A DNA stretch of 64,000 nucleotides. Origin: Chryseobacterium sp. ISL-80. GTDB lineage: Bacteria; Bacillota; Bacilli; Bacillales; Cytobacillaceae. The stretch's first letter is position 1; each line of letters opens with the position of its first letter. This document shows positions 8,219 through 17,613 of the stretch, one piece after another. Both the position numbers and the translations under genes were made by a program. A model generated the notes under the pieces. The model was given only the letters and a program-made list of their open reading frames with translations. It searched no databases and had not been told where the DNA came from. The DNA is taken from NCBI GenBank assembly GCA_018613055.1, contig JAGGQZ010000009.1, positions 124,001 to 188,000 on the forward strand, written 5' to 3'.

Positions 8219-8728
8219 ATCTTGACAGGTTTTCGCTAAAACTCCGCAAAGCTGTCAAAAAAAGCTAGTAATCTTGACAGGTTTCCCCTGAAACCCTTAA
8301 AAGCTGTCAAAATAAGCTCATAATCTTGACAGGTTTTCGCTGAAACTCTTCAAAGCTGTCAAGAAAAGCTCGTAATCTTGACAGGTTGTTGCTGAAACAC
8401 CGCAAAGCTGTCAAGAAAAGCTCGTAATCTTGACAGGTTTTCGCTGAAACCCCGCAAAGCTGTCAAGAAAAGCTCGTAATCTTGACAGGTTTGCGCTGAA
8501 AGTCCACAAAGCTGTCAAAATAAGCTCATAATCTTGACAGGTTGTCGCTGAAACCCCGCAAAGCTGTCAAGAAAAGCTCGTAATCTTGACAGGTTTTCGC
8601 TGAAAGTCCGCTAAGCTGTCAAAATAAGCTCATAATCTTGACAGGTTGTCGCTGAAACCCCGCAAAGCTGTCAAAATAAGCTCATAATCTTGACAGGTTT
8701 TCGCTGATACTCCGCTAAGCTGTCAAGA
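8219..8728. repeat. Tandem array 2: 10 units of exactly 52 bp with inverted arms
   Basis: TCTTGACA recurs at 8220, 8272, 8324, 8376, 8428, 8480, 8532, 8584, 8636 and 8688, a perfect 52-bp step. Each is preceded by TGTCAA(G/A)A and 11 bases and followed by a 25-base spacer starting GGTT and ending AAAGC, so the layout is 8-11-8-25. Units with TGTCAAAA lose the pair on the plus strand but keep a G-U wobble on the minus-strand transcript. The array begins about 65 bp past the stop of the zinc-ribbon gene (8795) and ends before the DUF4083-like gene; both are on the minus strand. Confidence 0.96.
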
Positions 8729-8794
8729 AAAGACCGAAACCCACATTATCAAAAAGAAATCTTCATACATAGCCTCAACTTGACGTCTAACCAG

Positions 8795-8983
8795 TTACTT
8801 CTGCAACTTCTCAGGGTTTTTAACTTTAATCGAAACCACTTCTCCACATTCCAGACAAACTGTATAGACTCTTTCGGATCCAATTGACATTTTTTTATCA
8901 ACTGGCCGAAGGTTGATATAATCCATGGCTTGGACAAACGAATTTCCTCCACAGCTATGGCATTTCAATTCTGATTTGTTCAT
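8795..8983 (-). CDS. Small zinc-ribbon protein
   Basis: This 62-residue protein contains CHSCGG near residue 8 and CLECGE near residue 43, two CxxC knuckles that form a zinc ribbon, separated by a region with DYINLRPVDKKMSIGSE. Similar small Bacillus proteins are sometimes labelled TFIIIB-like, a name based only on the ribbon. A GGGAGAGGAA site precedes the ATG. There is no membrane segment. The gene stands alone and is followed in its own direction by repeat array 2. Its function is not known; nucleic-acid or protein binding is plausible for the fold. Confidence 0.8.
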   Translation of the reverse strand: MNKSELKCHSCGGNSFVQAMDYINLRPVDKKMSIGSERVYTVCLECGEVVSIKVKNPEKLQK

Positions 8984-9116
8984 AAAGTTCCTCTCCCTTC
9001 AATATATTTCCTAATACGGTTCTAATATCGAAAAGGTTTCAACGTTCTATCCAAGAAGGAATTTGACTCCTTTATGTTGAATTAAAGTTCTATTCGTTTT
9101 AAAGGAGATATCATCT

Positions 9117-9467
9117 ATGAACTTAAAAAATCACTTACAAGAGTTAGAGGAGAAATTGCTAACCCCTGAAGTCCGTTCATCAAAAACGGAACTGAAAAAA
9201 TTACTAGCTGATGAGTTCTTTGAGTTTGGAAGTTCTGGAAGGGTGCTGTATAAGGATGAAGACTTTGAAGGTGGAATTGGTGTTATTAAAGTTAAATTGA
9301 GCAATTTCGAGATACATCCTTTATCGGATGAGATCGTGTTGGCAACATACCGAACTTTTAATGAGCAGACGAAGCAGTATGCCTTACGGAGTTCTATTTG
9401 GAAACTAAATGAGGGTAAATGGAAAATGGTTTTCCACCAGGGAACTAAAACGGGTCCATCATTGTAA
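9117..9467 (+). CDS. NTF2-like/DUF4440 protein
   Basis: This 116-residue protein has the cone-shaped NTF2-like fold signature: a helical start (LQELEEKLLTPEVRSSKTELKKLLADEFFEFGSSG), then paired beta strands ending in SSIWKLNEGKWKMVFHQGT, the usual DUF4440 ending. GGAGAT 8 bases before the ATG is the ribosome site. Members bind small ligands or act as enzymes, but no catalytic set can be deduced. It is a single gene. Confidence 0.82.
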   Translation: MNLKNHLQELEEKLLTPEVRSSKTELKKLLADEFFEFGSSGRVLYKDEDFEGGIGVIKVKLSNFEIHPLSDEIVLATYRTFNEQTKQYALRSSIWKLNEGKWKMVFHQGTKTGPSL

Positions 9468-9590
9468 GTTTTGGAATAGAAGTCTCTTTCCCTAGTAACT
9501 CAGTTAAACTTCTTGTTGAGTAAAAAGGAAAATTGTGTAATAATAAAATGGAAAAAATTTACTTGAATTTCTAAGAGGGGGACCGTGATT

Positions 9591-9734
9591 ATGGATGATT
9601 TTACAAAGGAACTTAAAAGAATAACAAAAAAGTACCCAGTCCTGACAACTTTGCTCCTAACCCTATGGATTTGGTATGGCTCCTATCGTCTCGGCGTTAA
9701 TATGGGAGAGTTCTTTGCTAATATTAAAAACTGA
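9591..9734 (+). CDS. Small single-span protein, 47 aa
   Basis: This short frame begins MDDFTKELKRITKKYP and has a hydrophobic stretch of about 18 residues (VLTTLLLTLWIWYGSY) followed by LGVNMGEFFANIKN. GAGGGGG lies 9 bases upstream of the ATG. It is probably a membrane-anchored peptide. A GCCTTG/CAAGGC hairpin follows the stop. No family recognised. Confidence 0.6.
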   Translation: MDDFTKELKRITKKYPVLTTLLLTLWIWYGSYRLGVNMGEFFANIKN

Positions 9735-9806
9735 GCCTTGTTTCAGCAAGGCATTATGTTGAATGATCGCTTCAAAACTGATAATTGACATCTGAAAGGT
9801 GAGCGC

Positions 9807-11123
9807 ATGGAGAATACATCATCGGTGAAAACAATCTTTGCGTCTATGCAATGGTTGTTTTTTATTTTTGCGAATACGGTTGTTGTTCCGGTTTCGATTG
9901 GAGCCGCCTTTGGACTGGATAGCGGGGAAATTGCCGCGATGCTGCGAAGTTCATTGATTTTTACAGGGGTGGCTTGCGTCCTGCAGGGAGCGTTTGGTCA
10001 TCGTTTTCCATTAATGGAAGGTCATTCAGGATTGATGTGGGGACTGATCCTGAACTTGAGTTTGGCTGCGTCGTCTCTGGGGATGAGCCTTCCACAGATT
10101 GGCGGAGGCATTGCATCGGGAATTTTACTTGCCGGTACTGTTACCCTTGTGTTTGGGCTATTTCGGATTGTTTCCCATATACAAAAGATCTTCACGCCAA
10201 TGGTGATGACTGTTTACTTGTTTCTCCTTACATTTCAGCTAATTCTTATATTTTTCAAAGGAATGTTAAAGGTATCTGAGGACGGAACGCTTGAGCTGCC
10301 AGTTACTTTATTTTCATTTGCGGTGGTCATTTTGGTTAGTTTAATGAAAATAAAAGGGAACGAGACTGTAGGGAATTTTTCCATCTTGATTGGTATGCTT
10401 CTGGGTTGGGTCATTTATGTCATCCTGTTTCCTTCTGAACAAGGGACGAGCAGCCAATCTTCAATGGAATTTACTTTTTTCCCGCTTGGAAAACCGAACC
10501 TGAATTATGGTATTATCGCAATCACTTTTATTGCCAGTGTCATTAATTTAAGCAATACGATCGCATCGGTCCAGGCAGCTTCCAAGCTTACTGGCGAAGA
10601 CGCCTCGCAGTCCAGGTTAGATAGGTCGTATCTTTTAACAGGATCGTATTCGATTGGGGCTGCTATTTTGGGCCTTGTCCCTTATGCTCCGTTCACATCC
10701 TCAGTCGGATTTCTGGAGAGCACGCGGATTTTTGACAGGAAACCGTTCCTGATTGGCGGCGGGTTGATGGCCATACTGGGGATTATTCCCTTACTCGGTG
10801 CATTGCTGGCAACTTTGCCGATCACGGTGGGGAATGCTGTCCTATTTGTTGCCTATATTCAGCTATTTGGAACCTCCTTTAAAAGTTTAAACGGTTATAT
10901 ATTTGATTCTAAATCCATTTTCCGTCTCGCGGCGCCGGTATTGCTTGGACTGAGCATCATGAATCTGGATCCCGTGCTCTTTACCGTTTTCCCGGTGATT
11001 CTGCAGCCGCTTCTTTCAAATGGTTTTATCATGGGTGTTTTGTTATCCATAGTGTTGGAAACGTTTATACGATGGGATGAGAGGGAAGACCAACCGGTTA
11101 GCGGTACAACACCGAATGTATAA
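9807..11123 (+). CDS. NCS2 family nucleobase permease (YwdJ-like)
   Basis: This 438-residue membrane protein has about 12-14 hydrophobic segments and the plan of the NCS2 (uracil/xanthine) family: an N-terminal FIFANTVVVPVSIG, the ligand-site half-helix EGHSGLMWG near residue 71, and LVPYAPFTSSVGFLEST in the second half. It most resembles the YwdJ branch known from B. subtilis, whose substrate is a presumed purine. AAAGGTGAG precedes the ATG. No purine riboswitch was seen upstream. It probably imports a nucleobase with protons; the exact base is not inferable. Confidence 0.85.
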   Translation: MENTSSVKTIFASMQWLFFIFANTVVVPVSIGAAFGLDSGEIAAMLRSSLIFTGVACVLQGAFGHRFPLMEGHSGLMWGLILNLSLAASSLGMSLPQIGGGIASGILLAGTVTLVFGLFRIVSHIQKIFTPMVMTVYLFLLTFQLILIFFKGMLKVSEDGTLELPVTLFSFAVVILVSLMKIKGNETVGNFSILIGMLLGWVIYVILFPSEQGTSSQSSMEFTFFPLGKPNLNYGIIAITFIASVINLSNTIASVQAASKLTGEDASQSRLDRSYLLTGSYSIGAAILGLVPYAPFTSSVGFLESTRIFDRKPFLIGGGLMAILGIIPLLGALLATLPITVGNAVLFVAYIQLFGTSFKSLNGYIFDSKSIFRLAAPVLLGLSIMNLDPVLFTVFPVILQPLLSNGFIMGVLLSIVLETFIRWDEREDQPVSGTTPNV

Positions 11124-11185
11124 CACTTTAATCAGAGAAGCCATGTGACGTTGAAAAACGAGAAAAGAAAACATGAGGTGTTTAT

Positions 11186-11593
11186 TTGGGGGAGTTGTTA
11201 TTCGGCAACGAGGAAATTTATATAATTGTTTATTGCTTTATTTTATTGTGGATCAATCTTGACTACCTAAAGGAATATAAAAAAATCAAAAACACTCTTA
11301 GTGATATTTCATCTGAAGAAGATCTGGAAATAAATCCAGAAAGCTTGTCTTTGGTATTCTTAGATTTATTATTTAATTTTTTCAGAAGATGGTTATTATA
11401 CATCCTTGCCGTGTTAATCACCGGAAACGTATTTGTAGTGATTGTTTCAGTCCTTTTATTCTTCCTAGGGTTATACGATGTCTTATATAATTACAGTCTG
11501 GCAAAGTTAAAAAAATCAAATCTTAAGTTTTACCTGGCAGGCTTGGATACGATTTATGTTTCGATTTTTGTCTTTTATCTGTTTCTCTCATAA
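11186..11593 (+). CDS. Hypothetical membrane protein, 135 aa
   Basis: The likely start is a TTG at 11186 preceded by GAGGTG. The protein has about four hydrophobic segments (residues 9-27, 55-72, 74-96 and 116-134) and a charged cytoplasmic loop EYKKIKNTLSDISSEEDLE between the first and second. It lies 62 bp after the NCS2 permease and may be cotranscribed. It is followed by a strong hairpin. No family recognised. Confidence 0.65.
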   Translation: MGELLFGNEEIYIIVYCFILLWINLDYLKEYKKIKNTLSDISSEEDLEINPESLSLVFLDLLFNFFRRWLLYILAVLITGNVFVVIVSVLLFFLGLYDVLYNYSLAKLKKSNLKFYLAGLDTIYVSIFVFYLFLS

Positions 11594-11601
11594 ACAATTA
11601 A

Positions 11602-11630
11602 CAAAAGGCATTGGCGTCCAATGCCTTTTG
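11602..11630. terminator. Strong hairpin terminator
   Basis: A 13-bp perfect stem (CAAAAGGCATTGG and its complement) with a 3-base loop lies 8 bp after the membrane protein gene. The right side reads CCTTTTG, so termination is possible on either strand. Confidence 0.8.
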
Positions 11631-11760
11631 TTATGTCTGTTCCTTAATCGAACTCCATAGTTCCTTTTGAACGTGATTGGTATTCGGCGAATTTTAACAG
11701 TAAATAACTTAAGATTACGTAGTTTGGGTAATGGTATCCAAGAAAAAAAGGGGGGAAAAT

Positions 11761-11925
11761 ATGAATAGTCCATTAAGTGAATTACTTTTGTTAAGTGCTT
11801 TACTAGCTGCTCTTCTATCTTTTATCTTTGGGACTAAACTCGCTATGCTGTCTGGGGTTTTTATTAGCCGATGCAGTCTTGCTTCAATCAAAAAGGGAAG
11901 TGAAGGTGCGGGAAGGAGACAATAA
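11761..11925 (+). CDS. Small hydrophobic protein, 54 aa
   Basis: A GGGGGG stretch lies 5 bases before an ATG at 11761. The product has a hydrophobic segment (LLLLSALLAALLSFIFG) that continues as KLAMLSGVFI, then a short basic tail. An in-frame start 30 bases upstream lacks a site. There is no recognised family, and the low complexity of the hydrophobic part leaves some doubt that it is a gene. Confidence 0.45.
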   Translation: MNSPLSELLLLSALLAALLSFIFGTKLAMLSGVFISRCSLASIKKGSEGAGRRQ

Positions 11926-11971
11926 CTGAAGGGATTTTTAAAAACTCTATTGTTAGAGCAACTTAATCTGA

Positions 11972-12003
11972 TAAAAAAAGGGCATTGCAAAGTTTGCAAT
12001 GCC
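11972..12003 (-). terminator. Rho-independent terminator (minus strand)
   Basis: GGCATTGC and GCAATGCC form a stem that on the minus strand is followed by a run of seven T. It ends the EamA exporter gene at 12016. Confidence 0.85.
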
Positions 12004-12015
12004 TTTACAGATCGT

Positions 12016-12960
12016 TCAACTAACTTTGAGGGGCTCATCGTTCATTGTAGGTTGATGATCTTTAGAAGTAGACTCTTTATTTAAAGCTAGTAAAAATATC
12101 ATTCCAATGATGCAAAGTGTACCTAGCCATTGAAAGAGCCCAAAGGGTTCTTTCAACCAAAAGACTGTGGTGAGTACGGCGGCTAGTGGCTCCATGCTGC
12201 CTAGGAGGCTTGATTCTTTAGGCTGGAGGCTTTGCAGGCTTTCGATATAGAACCAAAACGCAATCATTGTTCCGAATATGATGACGAATATTAAATAAAG
12301 ATAGGCTTCAAGATTTAGTGTTTCAAAGTCCATTTGCCAGGGTGGTTGAATGAAACTTAATGCAATACCACCGATGATCATGGCCCATCCGACGATCACA
12401 AGTGAATCGTATTGTTTCAGTAACGGAACGGCATAAAGGGTATAAAATGCTAAAGCTATGCCAGATAATACACCCCAAATAATAGCAGGTGCCGGCACTG
12501 ACAATTGAGAAAATGAACCGTTCGTCAATAAGAAAAAACTCCCCACAAGCGCCAGGGAGACAGTCAGCACGTCTCGTCGTGTCAGGACCGTCTGTTTCCG
12601 GAAAAGTAAGTATACAATGATCATAACCGGCGCCAGATATTGTAAGAGTGTCGCTACAGCAGCATTTCCATGTTGAATGGAGGCCATATAGGTATATTGC
12701 ACTCCCAGCATACCGAGTAACCCGAAAATCATTAAATGGGTTGCTGTCTTACGATTTTTCCAAACACCAAATATTTGGGAACGGTCTGCTCTGAAAAAAT
12801 GAACTGCAAGAAGTAAAATACCTGCTATAAGTAATCTGGTCGTAACCAACCAATCTACATCGATCTGATATTCGTGAAAAAGCTTTTTTGCCACTGTTCC
12901 GCCGATTCCCCAAAATACCGCTCCTGTTATAACAAGAAAGATTCCCTTTCGTCTATTCAT
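12016..12960 (-). CDS. EamA/DMT superfamily transporter
   Basis: This 314-residue membrane protein has ten predicted helices in two EamA repeats (about residues 7-137 and 158-292). Characteristic stretches are [14 protein letters not shown] at the start of repeat one and [20 protein letters not shown] at the end of repeat two, the classic drug/metabolite exporter signature. GGTGG precedes the ATG. It is divergent from an AraC regulator 118 bp away, a common arrangement in which the regulator controls the exporter. The substrate is unknown; family members export amino acids or other metabolites. Confidence 0.92.
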   Translation of the reverse strand: MNRRKGIFLVITGAVFWGIGGTVAKKLFHEYQIDVDWLVTTRLLIAGILLLAVHFFRADRSQIFGVWKNRKTATHLMIFGLLGMLGVQYTYMASIQHGNAAVATLLQYLAPVMIIVYLLFRKQTVLTRRDVLTVSLALVGSFFLLTNGSFSQLSVPAPAIIWGVLSGIALAFYTLYAVPLLKQYDSLVIVGWAMIIGGIALSFIQPPWQMDFETLNLEAYLYLIFVIIFGTMIAFWFYIESLQSLQPKESSLLGSMEPLAAVLTTVFWLKEPFGLFQWLGTLCIIGMIFLLALNKESTSKDHQPTMNDEPLKVS

Positions 12961-13078
12961 GTTTGATTTTCCACCTTTAATTATAAGAATAGTATATGAT
13001 ATTTTATATGATAAGTAGAAAAGGTCAGGAATAATACCTGAATCGAATGAAAAAGTATAAGAATATTGAGGTGGTAAT

Positions 13079-13978
13079 ATGCAGGTGAAAAATTTTATGG
13101 TGGATCAAAGTTTAAAAGAATTAACCGAGCATCGTACAGTTGAGCTGCCTATTGCTTGTTACGAAACAATCATTAACCAGAATATCAATGGGTATATACC
13201 ACTTCATTGGCATGACGAATTTCAATTCGTACACGTTGTTAAAGGGGAAGCCGTTTTTCAAGTGAATGAAGTGAATATAAACGTAAAAGAAGGCGAGGGT
13301 CTTTTTATCAATAGTGGCCGGCTGCACATGACTAAAGATCTGAATGAGTCAGGCTGTGTCTATATTTGTTTAAATGTTACCCCTTCTTTTATGTTATCGC
13401 AGGAACTTTACACCACCTATGTGAACCCTTATATTCAAGCAACTAATCTACCATACTTTCTTCTGGACCCAAAGGAGGTCTGGGCGAAAAATATTTTGGA
13501 GGCTATTGTAAAAATCAATCAATTGATACAGGAAAAGTCACCATATTATGGGATCGACATCAGCAGCCAGCTAATGTTCATTTGGAAAAACCTAATTAAA
13601 AATGGTTTTTCATTAAAGTACGAAGAAACGGAAATCATCAAGGGCCAACGAATGAAGCAAATGCTAAATTGGATCCACGAACATTATCATGAAAAAATCT
13701 TATTAGAGGATATCGCACGAGCTGGTCAAATAAGCCGTTCTGAGTGTTGTCGATATTTTCAACGGGTTTTAAAGAAGTCACCTTTAAATTATGTGACCGA
13801 TTATCGGATTCAAAAAAGCTTAATTTTATTGCAACAACCAGAATCCAACGTCACAGATGTTGCGTACCAAGTAGGATTTAACAGCACAAGTTATTTCATT
13901 GATAAATTCCGCAAATCGATGAACATGACCCCTTTGGCGTACAAAAAGCAGAAAGCCTCCAATTCATTTTTACAATAA
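13079..13978 (+). CDS. AraC family regulator with N-terminal cupin
   Basis: This 299-residue regulator has an N-terminal cupin sensor (residues 20-110: [24 protein letters not shown], then [13 protein letters not shown]) and a C-terminal pair of helix-turn-helix motifs (residues 195-290, including [20 protein letters not shown] and [19 protein letters not shown]). GAGGTGG lies before the ATG. Its position divergent from the EamA gene suggests that it controls export of the compound it senses. Similar pairs are frequent in Bacillus genomes. Confidence 0.92.
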   Translation: MQVKNFMVDQSLKELTEHRTVELPIACYETIINQNINGYIPLHWHDEFQFVHVVKGEAVFQVNEVNINVKEGEGLFINSGRLHMTKDLNESGCVYICLNVTPSFMLSQELYTTYVNPYIQATNLPYFLLDPKEVWAKNILEAIVKINQLIQEKSPYYGIDISSQLMFIWKNLIKNGFSLKYEETEIIKGQRMKQMLNWIHEHYHEKILLEDIARAGQISRSECCRYFQRVLKKSPLNYVTDYRIQKSLILLQQPESNVTDVAYQVGFNSTSYFIDKFRKSMNMTPLAYKKQKASNSFLQ

Positions 13979-14165
13979 TAAAATCAGTAGTTATCATTTT
14001 TTTACGCCTCTATTTATTATTTTGAAGGGCTTTTCTGAAAATAAAAGAATTAAATAACATACTAGAATGTTAATAAAATGTTACATGCACGGAGAAACCG
14101 TTTGGCTGGTAGAGGCATATTTTCCGATCGTTAAATATATTTTAAGGAAAAAAAGGGGAAGTTTC

Positions 14166-15029
14166 ATGTTAAATCGAGTCATACAGCATTTTGGATTGCA
14201 GATACAAGAATTAAACGAAGTTGAAGATTCGCATAGTTCAACAGTCTATAGAAGTAAATTGTCAAATGGAACAAATGTATTCTTGAAAATCCCTTATACA
14301 AAACTGAAATTTCAGCGTGAGTTAGAAGCCTATGAAATTTTAAAAGGACGTGTCTCCATTCCTGAAATGTTGGATTATTGGCATGGAGATGAAGAGTGCT
14401 CCGGTGCATTCTTATTATCTGAATTAAATGGGAAACCATTAACACGGGATGCTTCGCCTGAAGTGGCGTTTCAAGTCGGAGTTCTTCAGGCTGAGATGCA
14501 CGCCATTCGGCCGCCTGCTGGAAAAAAGTTAACTGGCATACAAAATGAGTTTGCGAACTGGTCTGATTTTGTACAGCAGCAATTTTACAGTTTTGCTGAG
14601 GACGTTAAGGGTATTTTGGATCCGATATTATATGGTCAAGCCATTGATAGATTTGAGAAAATGAAGCAACAGCTGCCATCCCCGGATGGACCGAGTTTTG
14701 TACATATGGATTTTCGTCCAGCCAATATTATCGTTAATGGTAATACGGTCTCAGGAATGATTGATTTTGAAAGCGTACGGTATGGCTCGACTGAAGTTGA
14801 TTTTACCAAACTATATAGAGATTTTTTACAATTTGATTCAACATTTTATAATGCTTTTCGAGAAGGTTATAACAGCATCAGACCATTAATTGATATGGAA
14901 ATAGTCCTGCCTTTTTACCAATTCACCGATGCGTTCAACAGTATTGGCTGGTGTAAACGGAGGGGAATTGAAAAAAATACTGTGTTTCTTGAGGAAAATT
15001 TAGCAAGGTTAAAAAGCTTTTTACAATAA
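14166..15029 (+). CDS. APH-family phosphotransferase (kinase fold), 287 aa
   Basis: This cytoplasmic protein of the aminoglycoside phosphotransferase/choline kinase fold has VYRSKLSNGTNVFLKIPY with the ATP-binding Lys, the catalytic HMDFRPANIIV (HxDxxxxN) near residue 182, and GMIDFES supplying the metal-binding Asp. The ATG at 14166 follows GGGGAAG; the frame is open 33 codons further upstream without a site. It is the first of three APH-fold genes within 4.4 kb. Known family members phosphorylate aminoglycosides, macrolides, choline or homoserine; the substrate here cannot be deduced, and intrinsic metabolic use is as likely as resistance. Confidence 0.85.
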   Translation: MLNRVIQHFGLQIQELNEVEDSHSSTVYRSKLSNGTNVFLKIPYTKLKFQRELEAYEILKGRVSIPEMLDYWHGDEECSGAFLLSELNGKPLTRDASPEVAFQVGVLQAEMHAIRPPAGKKLTGIQNEFANWSDFVQQQFYSFAEDVKGILDPILYGQAIDRFEKMKQQLPSPDGPSFVHMDFRPANIIVNGNTVSGMIDFESVRYGSTEVDFTKLYRDFLQFDSTFYNAFREGYNSIRPLIDMEIVLPFYQFTDAFNSIGWCKRRGIEKNTVFLEENLARLKSFLQ

Positions 15030-15091
15030 ATCTGATAGCTCATTTTTTGCAAAATGTGAAAGGTGATTTCTCTTAAGAAGGCGGTAAATAA

Positions 15092-15988
15092 GTGTCGGAA
15101 AAAATAAGATTAATCGGCGGGTTTCATAATGAGGTGTATTATCTTAAGGATGAAAACAAAATCCTGAGAATATCGGAAGTTAATAAAACTGAACAGAGTA
15201 TCCTTCAAGAACTTGAATGGATGGAGTTTTTGCAAAAAAACGGTATACGTATACCTTTGCCTGAAAAGAAATTAAGAAACTACAATGGCCGAATAACTAC
15301 TTTCTTTGAATATATTGAAGGAAATCCCGTAGAGGTTAAAAATCAGGGGTTCTGGAATAGCAAGACGTTTGAAAAGTTGGGCAGGATACTCGGAAAGATG
15401 CATGCTTTATCAAAGAACTTTGAAGTGGCCGAGATACACCGTCCAGTTTGGACAAAAGACAAACCGGATGTTTTTTCTATAAAAAGTAATTTGGATCCTG
15501 GTTTGAAGAGGATTTATGATGATTTAATGGGGAAGCTGCTGTTTGATCCTGTTGCTGTGGATACCTACGGACTCATTCATAATGATTTCCATCAGGGCAA
15601 CCTAATTGTCACCAATCAAGGGGATATCGTTGTTATCGATTTTGATGAATGTTCGTATAACTGGTTCGCCCAGGATGTAGCTGTATTCTTTTACCATGCA
15701 TACTGGCAGCAGCAGTCCTTCAATGGGATGACAGATGATTTTTGCCAGGAGTTTTTGCATAGTTTCTTTGCTGGTTATCAGGCTGAAAACTTACTACATG
15801 AGATCACTATCAAGCAAATCCCAATTTTTCTTAAGCTAAGGGAAATTTACTTATACCAGCTATTTTTACAGAAGTGGGACTTGGACCAGCTAGAAGAATG
15901 GCAAAAATTTACCCTGGATAATCTGAAAAATGTAATAAAGAATCAGATGCCATATGCTGGTATCTTGGATTTTTCTGTTTATCTATAG
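15092..15988 (+). CDS. APH-family phosphotransferase, 298 aa
   Basis: This is a second APH/homoserine-kinase-II-like protein. It begins with a GTG after AAGAAGGCGG. The catalytic loop is LIHNDFHQGNLIV near residue 165 and the metal motif VVIDFDECSYNWFAQDVAVFFYH follows it. The N-lobe has GGFHNEVYYLKDENKILRIS with a shortened glycine loop. It lies 62 bp after the previous kinase gene in the same direction, so the two may be cotranscribed; sequence similarity between them is limited to the fold motifs. Substrate unknown. Confidence 0.85.
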   Translation: MSEKIRLIGGFHNEVYYLKDENKILRISEVNKTEQSILQELEWMEFLQKNGIRIPLPEKKLRNYNGRITTFFEYIEGNPVEVKNQGFWNSKTFEKLGRILGKMHALSKNFEVAEIHRPVWTKDKPDVFSIKSNLDPGLKRIYDDLMGKLLFDPVAVDTYGLIHNDFHQGNLIVTNQGDIVVIDFDECSYNWFAQDVAVFFYHAYWQQQSFNGMTDDFCQEFLHSFFAGYQAENLLHEITIKQIPIFLKLREIYLYQLFLQKWDLDQLEEWQKFTLDNLKNVIKNQMPYAGILDFSVYL

Positions 15989-16133
15989 ATAATGTTGTGA
16001 CGTGCAAATTTAAGGGTAGTGGAATATAAAAATGATTTGCTTTATATGAAACGAATGGAGATTCATGAATCAATAAGGAAACGTTTGTTAAACTTATTAT
16101 GAGGGATTTAATCTTAAGCGAAAGAGGGATTTG

Positions 16134-16895
16134 ATGAGACTATCTGGGAATACAATACTTATTACCGGCGGGGCCGCAGGGATCGGCTTTGCGTTTGCCG
16201 AGAGGTTCATAAAAGCAGGCAATAAAGTGATCATATGCGGCAGACGAGAGTCGAAGCTCCAGGAAGCCAAGGAGAAATATCCTGAACTGATCACACGTGT
16301 TTGTGATGTCACTAAAGAAACGGATCGAATTGCATTATTCGACTGGGTGACGAGCGAACACCCAGATGTGAATGTCCTTGTAAACAACGCAGGCATTCAG
16401 CAGCGCTACAATGTTCTTAAAACGAACGCAAAGGAAGATTGGAATTATTACAGTCAAGAAATTGCTTCCAACATAGAGGCCCCCTTTCATTTTTGCATGC
16501 TGTTTGGGCCACACTTTGCAATTAAAGATTATAGTGCGATCCTAAATGTATCATCTGGTTTAGCTTTTACACCAATGGCGATTGCGCCGATTTACTCGGC
16601 TACGAAAGCAGCTGTCCATTCATTTACGGTAAGCTTACGGCATCAGCTTGAAGATACATCCATTGAGGTCATCGAAGTTGCACCTCCGGCAGTTAATACC
16701 GATTTAGGCGGAGCAGGTCTACATAGCTTTGCCACTCCTGTAGATGAATTTGCCGGCGCAATTTTTAAAGGCCTTGAAGCAGGCGAAACTGAAATTGGTT
16801 ATGCACGTTCTGAAAGTGCGAGAAAAATGTCACGAGATGAAATTGATGAGTCGGTAAGGACCATGTACGAAAATATGAAAAATACCATTCTATAA
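16134..16895 (+). CDS. Short-chain dehydrogenase/reductase (DltE-like)
   Basis: This classical SDR enzyme has the NAD(P)-binding TGGAAGIG near residue 11, NNAG near residue 83, catalytic Ser in LNVSSG and YSATK as the Tyr-Lys pair near residue 155. It most resembles the DltE/YkvO type, which carries IICGRRE after the cofactor site; Arg after the second strand favours NADP. A TTG three bases upstream could also start, but the ATG at 16134 is placed better behind GAGGG. It is a single gene with its own terminator. Substrate unknown. Confidence 0.9.
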   Translation: MRLSGNTILITGGAAGIGFAFAERFIKAGNKVIICGRRESKLQEAKEKYPELITRVCDVTKETDRIALFDWVTSEHPDVNVLVNNAGIQQRYNVLKTNAKEDWNYYSQEIASNIEAPFHFCMLFGPHFAIKDYSAILNVSSGLAFTPMAIAPIYSATKAAVHSFTVSLRHQLEDTSIEVIEVAPPAVNTDLGGAGLHSFATPVDEFAGAIFKGLEAGETEIGYARSESARKMSRDEIDESVRTMYENMKNTIL

Positions 16896-16928
16896 TTTAC
16901 AAAAAAGGTATGTTAGAGACGAGGCAAA

Positions 16929-16957
16929 AGGTCGCCAATAGATGGCGATCTTTTTTT
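16929..16957 (+). terminator. Rho-independent terminator
   Basis: AGGTCGCCA pairs with TGGCGATCT around a 4-5 base loop and is followed by seven T. It ends the SDR gene. Confidence 0.88.
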
Positions 16958-17047
16958 CTGATCAGCAAATCTGAAGCAGGATTATTTTAAAAAATAAAGA
17001 ATAAAAAGTAAGGATTGGCTAATGGGGATAGGAGAGAAGTTTCATGA

Positions 17048-17590
<543 letters not shown>

Positions 17591-17613
17591 CTTTTATCAG
17601 GGAGCAGTATGTA

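Noticed and set aside
9735-9806. Purine riboswitch before the NCS2 permease
   Set aside because: The leader is under 80 bp, and neither the conserved purine aptamer core nor a terminator/antiterminator pair is visible.
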